From: Aurantibrevibacter sp041749595
GTDB taxonomy: Bacteria > Bacteroidota > Bacteroidia > Flavobacteriales > Flavobacteriaceae
NCBI GenBank assembly: GCA_041749595.1
Contig: JBGTBA010000075.1
Location: 1 to 64,000 of the forward strand
Direction of reading: 5' to 3'
Length of the DNA stretch: 64,000 nucleotides
Of the stretch, positions 59,362 through 64,000 are shown piece after piece (within the stretch, counting starts at the first letter, position 1; each line of letters begins with the position of its first letter). Made by a program: the position numbers and the translations under genes. Below the pieces are notes generated by a model. It had not been told where the DNA came from, did no database searches, and saw only the letters and a list, made by a program, of their open reading frames with translations.

Positions 59362-59899
59362 CCACCAAGGGGTTGTGGCCACTATTTCGCCCATAGTGTT
59401 CCATACACTCGAAGATCTTGTGGAAAACGTGATCGCCACAAAGGAATTGCCCTTGTTCCTACTTTTGGATCAACTCTCTGACGTACGTAATTTTGGAGCG
59501 GTGATAAGAACTGCCGAATGTACCGGCGTTGATGGCATTATTATCCAGAAAAAAGGCGGCGCACCGGTTACGGCAGACACCGTAAAAACTTCTGCGGGTG
59601 CGGTTTTTAAAGTCCCGATTGCAAAAGTGGACCATCTTAAAGATGCCGTTTTTTACCTTCAGGCATCGGGTATTAAAGTTGTTGCGGCCACAGAAAAGAC
59701 AGAAAACACCATCTATTCCGTTTCCTTTAATGAACCTTGTGCCATTGTAATGGGTTCTGAAGATATGGGCATTTCGCCATCCATTTTAAAGGTGGTGGAC
59801 GCCACGGCGAAACTTCCCCTTCTGGGAAAAATAGGATCGCTCAATGTTTCCGTGGCTTGTGGGGTTTTTCTCTATGAGGTGGTTAGGCAACGTACTTAA
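59165..59899 (+). CDS. rlmB: 23S rRNA (guanosine-2'-O)-methyltransferase, RlmB/TrmH family
   Basis: The 244-aa protein has the N-terminal substrate-binding domain (MENNSQIYGIRTVIEAINAE; GLKGDLFRELETLVRSKGIS) and a SPOUT catalytic domain with motif 1 VRNFGAVIRTAECTGVDGII, motif 2 CAIVMGSEDMGISPSIL and motif 3 LPLLGKIGSLNVSVACGVFL, which form the deep-trefoil knot. It is the only full-length copy. Two upstream partial copies end exactly at its codon 66, each followed by a toxin-antitoxin module. Confidence 0.95.
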   Translation: MENNSQIYGIRTVIEAINAEKPVDKIFIQKGLKGDLFRELETLVRSKGISTSYVPVEKLNRLTKNNHQGVVATISPIVFHTLEDLVENVIATKELPLFLLLDQLSDVRNFGAVIRTAECTGVDGIIIQKKGGAPVTADTVKTSAGAVFKVPIAKVDHLKDAVFYLQASGIKVVAATEKTENTIYSVSFNEPCAIVMGSEDMGISPSILKVVDATAKLPLLGKIGSLNVSVACGVFLYEVVRQRT

Positions 59900-60087
59900 T
59901 AACTCGACTTCAATATAAGGGCTATCCTATTTTCTTTGAAGGATGTCAATATGTTTGGTTCGCATGGGTAGAACGCATAAGCACTATGTCCGGAAAGCAG
60001 GTTGGCAATAACGGGGATTTGGGAAATGGAATACGCCATGCCATTGGCGTGGTGCATAAAATCGATGAAAATCCCTTTACGCTTCAA
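59896..60087 (-). pseudogene. Possible C-terminal remnant of an outer-membrane protein
   Basis: The 63-aa frame begins at a TTG (MKRKGIFIDFMHHANGMAYS) shortly after an in-frame stop and ends ENRIALILKSSY, an aromatic terminus as in outer-membrane barrels. There is no signal peptide, so if meaningful it is the surviving tail of a larger gene. It overlaps the last 4 nt of rlmB. Evidence is weak. Confidence 0.25.
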
Positions 60088-60104
60088 TACTGTTTTTTAC
60101 GGCT

Positions 60105-60126
60105 CCCCTCTTTATCCAAAGAGGGG
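60105..60126. terminator. Hairpin between rlmB and the 60144 gene
   Basis: CCCCTCTTT (60105-60113) and AAAGAGGGG (60118-60126) form a perfect 9-bp stem with loop ATCC. On the plus strand GCACTTGTTTTTTG follows, giving a weak T-run, so it may end rlmB transcription; on the minus strand it follows the stop of the 60144 gene by 17 nt. Confidence 0.5.
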
Positions 60127-60143
60127 GCACTTGTTTTTTGATG

Positions 60144-60926
60144 TCATTTCAACTCATTGTTTTTCCTGTAAACCGTACTCTTTTTCCGCATATGTTCCCA
60201 TATTTTCAATCGGTCATGGATATCCACCAACGCTTGGAAATCGGGATCCATCTCACAGAAATACATAAAATCGTCTATTTTGGCCAAGGGGATTTTTAAA
60301 TCCCTGACATAAAGGGAATCTGCATAAAACTCCCGTACCCGATTGGTACGTGCCTGTTTTTCTTCCCGTACCACCTGTTGCCTCAACATTTTGGTGCGGC
60401 CCGTAATGGCATTGATTATTGGGTTCAGTGGCACAAGGCCCATACCGCTGGTAGCCTCATACAATTGCCTTTCCGCTTGTGTGGGCACGCTTACATACGC
60501 ATTGGGCAGGCCCAAAGTAGAAGCGGTTACAACGGGTTCTATGTTGATTGATCCTGCGTCCAGCCTCAAATCACCCGAAAGGTTATAAGGGCGTACTACC
60601 ACCTCATCCAACTCGGTAAGCGATTCTTCCAGGGGAACAAATACCATTTTACTTTCCAAGATGGCATGGGTGGCTACCAGCACTTTTTTTTTGAACTGTA
60701 CCGCCGAAAAAACCAAGGTATCGTTAAGGTTTATGGGGATGGAAAAAAAACCGTTGCTGTCCGTGATCGTTGCTTTTTTGGTGGTGGTGTTCAGTACGTG
60801 GGTGGCGGCAACATCCCCATCCTTGCCAAACACTTTGCCTTCCAACTTTTTTTGGGAAAAAGTCTGTGCCTCCACGGCGGCACAAACCAAGAACAGCCAT
60901 AGAAACGGTGCACTATTTTTTAGCAT
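60144..60926 (-). CDS. Exported carboxypeptidase-regulatory-like domain protein, 260 aa
   Basis: It has a signal peptide (MLKNSAPFLWLFLVCAAVEA) and a CarboxypepD_reg-like domain at about 25-105 (LEGKVFGKDGDVAATHVLNT; ITDSNGFFSIPINLNDTLVF), then a linker with LTELDEVVVRPYNLSGDLRL. The helical C-terminal half contains VREFYADSLYVRDLKIPLAK and IDDFMYFCEMDPDFQALV. It overlaps the preceding gene by 14 nt and is its paralogue. Such proteins are exported to the envelope; the function is unknown. Confidence 0.85.
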   Translation of the reverse strand: MLKNSAPFLWLFLVCAAVEAQTFSQKKLEGKVFGKDGDVAATHVLNTTTKKATITDSNGFFSIPINLNDTLVFSAVQFKKKVLVATHAILESKMVFVPLEESLTELDEVVVRPYNLSGDLRLDAGSINIEPVVTASTLGLPNAYVSVPTQAERQLYEATSGMGLVPLNPIINAITGRTKMLRQQVVREEKQARTNRVREFYADSLYVRDLKIPLAKIDDFMYFCEMDPDFQALVDIHDRLKIWEHMRKKSTVYRKNNELK

Positions 60927-61665
60927 CCAATTCCTTTAGATATATTTTGCTATGGGTCACCAAAAAATCGATCAATTCAAATTCATTGCTCTTTTTAAGT
61001 AGGTCCTGTGTGGGCAATTTATTGTCGCAATAAAAGAGAAAATCGTTTATTTTATCCTGTGGCAGCTTTAAATCCAATACAAAAAACTCATCATCGTACA
61101 CCTGGCGCAGCACATCGCTAAGCTTCAGGGCCGTTTTGGATGTTTCCCCATCGTCCTTGGATTTAAGCATGGCCTTAAAGAGGTTCACAAAATTAAGGCC
61201 GTGTTTCAAACCCCTTGAATATTGGGGCATGGACACGTTTTCCACTTCGGTGGCCCGGTCTATTTCATAATCGTACTGTTTAAACCCCTCATTTTGCAGT
61301 TCCAAAAATTTTGCCTGGTTCTCCGGACTTACCACTACCTCGTCCAACTGGGTCACTTTTTCATTTACCTCTACCACGAGCCGGTTTTTCTTCAAAATCT
61401 CTTCCGTTATCCTCAACACTTCCAACTGGTAGTTTACCGCCGTAAACACTATTTCGTCCCCCAATTTAACCCGGATGGCGAATTCTCCATTGTCATTGGT
61501 TATGGTGGCATGTTCGGAGGTGGTGTTTATGACGTTCTCATTGGGCACATCAATGTTTCTGTACAGTACCTGCCCCCGTAGCAGGCGCCTGTCGTCATCC
61601 TGTGAACGGACCGTGGTAAGGAACAAAAGGGTAAGCACTAAGGCTATGGGCAATTTATGGTTCAT
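60913..61665 (-). CDS. Exported carboxypeptidase-regulatory-like domain protein, 250 aa
   Basis: From the ATG at 61665 it starts MNHKLPIALVLTLLFLTTVR with a signal peptide; an in-frame ATG 22 codons upstream (61731) would bury that peptide. The domain at about 28-110 (LLRGQVLYRNIDVPNENVIN; TITNDNGEFAIRVKLGDEIV) and the linker TQLDEVVVSPENQAKFLELQ match the downstream paralogue, as does the C-terminal DDEFFVLDLKLPQDKINDFL. The two are a tandem duplication, translationally coupled by a 14-nt overlap. Confidence 0.86.
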   Translation of the reverse strand: MNHKLPIALVLTLLFLTTVRSQDDDRRLLRGQVLYRNIDVPNENVINTTSEHATITNDNGEFAIRVKLGDEIVFTAVNYQLEVLRITEEILKKNRLVVEVNEKVTQLDEVVVSPENQAKFLELQNEGFKQYDYEIDRATEVENVSMPQYSRGLKHGLNFVNLFKAMLKSKDDGETSKTALKLSDVLRQVYDDEFFVLDLKLPQDKINDFLFYCDNKLPTQDLLKKSNEFELIDFLVTHSKIYLKELDAKK

Positions 61666-61731
61666 CTGTATGGTTTGAAACGTTTTAACGGGCCGTCCTA
61701 TCTTTTTGGGTCCAAGGGCATGGAATGCCAA

Positions 61732-62093
61732 GCTTTTTTGTACACCCTTTCACATTCCACCATAAAGAAAATGCAACTTACACTCATAAAAAAATAGAAC
61801 GCCATTAAACTTTTGTTAATTTGTATCTTAAAGGTACGTATTTAATGGGGACAACTTCTTTTTTCACATCCTTTAATGTGCCTAATTTCCTTTGGACATC
61901 CTATTTCTCCCATAGGGTTTAAAAAATAATTTCTTTTCTAAAAAACTATTGGTCATCCCCTTTTTAAAAAAATTTCACCTATGGCAACCTCAAAATAAGG
62001 TCCACTAAACGCTATAGCCCTATTATTACAAAGCACTTTGTCGAATATTGGCCCCACTTTACCGCATAGGTGGGCTATTTTAGGCCTAATATA
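61732..62093. other. Gene-free A/T-rich interval
   Basis: The interval between the divergent exported-protein gene and the adhesin-like gene has no convincing frame; A/T-rich stretches alternate with short GC-rich words such as CCCCACTTTACCGCATAGGT. It presumably holds the leftward promoter of the 61665 gene, but no TANNTTTG box was found on that strand. Confidence 0.4.
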
Positions 62094-62123
62094 TTGATTT
62101 ATCCACAGATAATTATATTTTTG
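62094..62123 (+). promoter_or_regulatory. Promoter of the adhesin-like gene
   Basis: TTG (62094-62096) is followed after 19 nt by TATTTTTG (62116-62123), an exact TANNTTTG match. It lies 35 nt before the ATG at 62159. Confidence 0.6.
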
Positions 62124-62158
62124 TTGGTACCTAAATCCACGGAAATAACTATTTTCCC

Positions 62159-64000
62159 ATGAAAACAAAACTACTGACTCTGTTCATTGGTCTCTGCTTC
62201 TATGTAACAGTTAGCGGACAGATCAAAATAGGCGACAACCCCCAAACTATAGACGGCACTTCGCTGTTGGAACTGGAAAGTGGCACCCGGGCACTGGTGG
62301 TTACGCGTATCAACACCGCCCAAATGAATGCCATGGCACCGCTACAGGGAGCCGTTGTTTACAACACGGACACCCAATGCCTGCATTACTACAGTGGTAC
62401 GGGGTGGATCAATATTTGTGAGGCCCTGGGGCAATCGCGCACCTTTACCGCCAATGCCGTGGTAAACCCCTTCCCCACCATCATCATCACGGAAACCACC
62501 AACAACCTTAATTTTGAAGTAGGGCAAATTACCGGGGACAACATAGTGGATGGCACCATAAACGGGGCAAACGACATTCAGACAGGCTCGGTGACCCAGG
62601 CCAATTTGGCCCTTAATTCCGTTGGGCGGGACCAATTGGTAGATAACGCCATTACCCCCTCAGAAATAGACCTTACCGTGGTTACCTTAAGCACCTTTAC
62701 CAATGACGCCGGTTTCATCTCGGGGCCGATAGTAAGTACCGATGGTCCAAACTCCATTACCCCCGGAACCGATGGGGGGGCGTTTTACGATGATAATGCC
62801 TTACAAAGCGCAATTAGCACCAACACCGCCAACATTGCCACCAATACGGCTGCCATTGCCGGGAATACAACAGCTATAGCCGCCCATATTGCGGCTGATG
62901 GGGATCTGGACGCCACCAATGAACTACAAAACCTTCAGCAGGTTTTGACTATAGGAAATGCCGCCAATAACAGCATTACCAACCTAACCAACCCTGTGGC
63001 CGCCCAGGACGCAGCTACCAAATTTTATGTGGATAATGCCATTACCGGAGCGGCACCAACCGTGGTGAGTGGAGATGTTCCCAATTCGATTATTTCTGGA
63101 ACCGATGGCGGAGCCTTATATGCTGATCCGGATGACGATACCACCAATGAACTTACCGATCTGGCGTTTGATACAAGTACTAACATTTTAAACCTCACCA
63201 ATCCGGCCACCGCCGGAAACTCGGTGAATCTCTCATCGCTCGCCATAACCGGAACACCGAACGCACTCTTTTTTGCCGATAGTCCCGGTGGAGCTCCCAG
63301 AACCAACAATACCAACAGCCTCTTTTGGGACCCGACCGCCAGATTTGGCACAGGAGCTTTGTTTGTAGGGGTAGATGGTTTTCCGCAAAGTACTATCCCC
63401 AAAGTGCACATTCAAGAAAGCGGAAACGGCATATTAAGATATCCTCTCCAAATACAGAACAGGGCCGGTGGCGATACTAATGGATCGAGCGTTGGAATGC
63501 TTTTTGCGGTCGAAGGATTGAATGCCTTTGGGAAAGGATCCCTGACTTATGAAAGAAAAGCAGCTTGGGGTCGTGGCGATTTTCATTTTTTACAAAATAC
63601 ATCAGCTGATAATACAAACCCGGCACTTGCAAATGCCGTCATGACCATAAAAAATGATGGTAATGTGATCATCGCCCCGGACTCCCGAAATTTAAGCCCC
63701 GTGCCCACCCAAAAACTGCATGTTGAGGGCACTATGCGGCTCACAGGGAATTTCTTTGATGAAACCAATGCAGCCGGTACCCCGGGACAAATACTTTCTT
63801 CTACCGGTGTTGGCAATGGCACAGCATGGATAAATGCGCCTTTGAACGTAGATACCGACGACCAAACCTTAACCATTTCGGGCAACGAACTAAGCATTTC
63901 GGAGGGCAATACCGTAACCCTGCCCGTTGCCAGCATTGATGCCATTTTATCTACCATTGGGGTAACCGGTACGGGAACATTGACCGCTCCCTATGTCTTA
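62159..64000 (+). CDS. Large exported adhesin / tail-fibre-like protein (5' part, runs off the window)
   Basis: The frame is open for 614 codons to the right edge with no stop. It begins with a signal peptide (MKTKLLTLFIGLCFYVTVSG), then a short head QIKIGDNPQTIDGTSLLELE and the flavobacterial motif MNAMAPLQGAVVYNTDTQCL / YYSGTGWINICEA. Next come Asn/Thr-rich beta repeats and a coiled stretch of T-A-x-I/N repeats (ISTNTANIATNTAAIAGNTT). Later sections have a fibre-like module (KLHVEGTMRLTGNFF; AGTPGQILSSTGVGNGTAWI) and DDQTLTISGNELSISEGNTV, a unit typically repeated many times. These point to a long surface fibre or adhesin; export by the type IX system is possible, but the C-terminus is not visible. 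Confidence 0.85.
   Translation, partial: MKTKLLTLFIGLCFYVTVSGQIKIGDNPQTIDGTSLLELESGTRALVVTRINTAQMNAMAPLQGAVVYNTDTQCLHYYSGTGWINICEALGQSRTFTANAVVNPFPTIIITETTNNLNFEVGQITGDNIVDGTINGANDIQTGSVTQANLALNSVGRDQLVDNAITPSEIDLTVVTLSTFTNDAGFISGPIVSTDGPNSITPGTDGGAFYDDNALQSAISTNTANIATNTAAIAGNTTAIAAHIAADGDLDATNELQNLQQVLTIGNAANNSITNLTNPVAAQDAATKFYVDNAITGAAPTVVSGDVPNSIISGTDGGALYADPDDDTTNELTDLAFDTSTNILNLTNPATAGNSVNLSSLAITGTPNALFFADSPGGAPRTNNTNSLFWDPTARFGTGALFVGVDGFPQSTIPKVHIQESGNGILRYPLQIQNRAGGDTNGSSVGMLFAVEGLNAFGKGSLTYERKAAWGRGDFHFLQNTSADNTNPALANAVMTIKNDGNVIIAPDSRNLSPVPTQKLHVEGTMRLTGNFFDETNAAGTPGQILSSTGVGNGTAWINAPLNVDTDDQTLTISGNELSISEGNTVTLPVASIDAILSTIGVTGTGTLTAPYVL

Overview
The window is chromosomal DNA from a member of the Bacteroidota, almost certainly a (probably marine) Flavobacteriaceae. 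Support comes from the uninterrupted str-S10-spc-alpha ribosomal cluster in Bacteroidota order (no tuf gene, zinc-free S14 and L36), the SusC/SusD pair, an ECF sigma/FecR/STN-TonB receptor system, many lipoproteins with short lipoboxes, and -7 boxes of the form TANNTTTG with a TTTG about 19-21 nt upstream. No rRNA, tRNA, CRISPR array or transposase was seen.

Layout. 1-3000: a small lipoprotein, then leftward folD, a four-helix-bundle gene bracketed by inverted heptamer repeats, and ffh. 3.1-5.1 kb: two related leftward lipoproteins. 5.1-12.2 kb: an ECF sigma factor, FecR anti-sigma and FecA-like receptor; this signalling operon is split by a DNA methyltransferase (probably a type IIG restriction-modification enzyme) lying between direct repeats. 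12.2-14.7 kb: an Asp-box propeller lipoprotein. 14.8-20.2 kb: argS, a small conserved protein, an SDR/DUF2867 protein and a BCCT transporter. 20.3-22.9 kb: a LytS/LytTR two-component pair divergent from a YceI-like protein, with a 29-bp palindrome between them. 23.2-30.8 kb: two pentein-fold amidine hydrolases (CtlX and a DDAH/amidinotransferase-like protein), citrate synthase, glycogen synthase, enolase and carA, all leftward. 30.9-48.3 kb: about 31 leftward translation genes from rpsL to rplQ, with a strong promoter before rpsL and a hairpin terminator after rplQ. 49.0-57.1 kb: SusC, SusD, a lipoprotein, an exported protein and an arylsulfotransferase-like lipoprotein. 57.2-59.9 kb: three tandem copies of the 5' end of rlmB separated by two unrelated toxin-antitoxin modules. 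60.1-61.7 kb: two paralogous exported proteins with a carboxypeptidase-regulatory-like domain. 62.16 kb to the right edge: the first 614 codons of a large exported adhesin or tail-fibre-like protein.

The most unusual signals are: (1) the rlmB locus, where two different toxin-antitoxin modules have each entered at the same codon of rlmB and left a 197-nt copy of its start behind; (2) intergenic tracts built of degenerate 7-bp units (GTTYNRR-like) that flank the four-helix-bundle gene and the methyltransferase gene and recur inside the ribosomal cluster, including an exact 23-nt match in opposite orientation 4.7 kb apart; and (3) the methyltransferase gene placed between a sigma factor and its anti-sigma factor.
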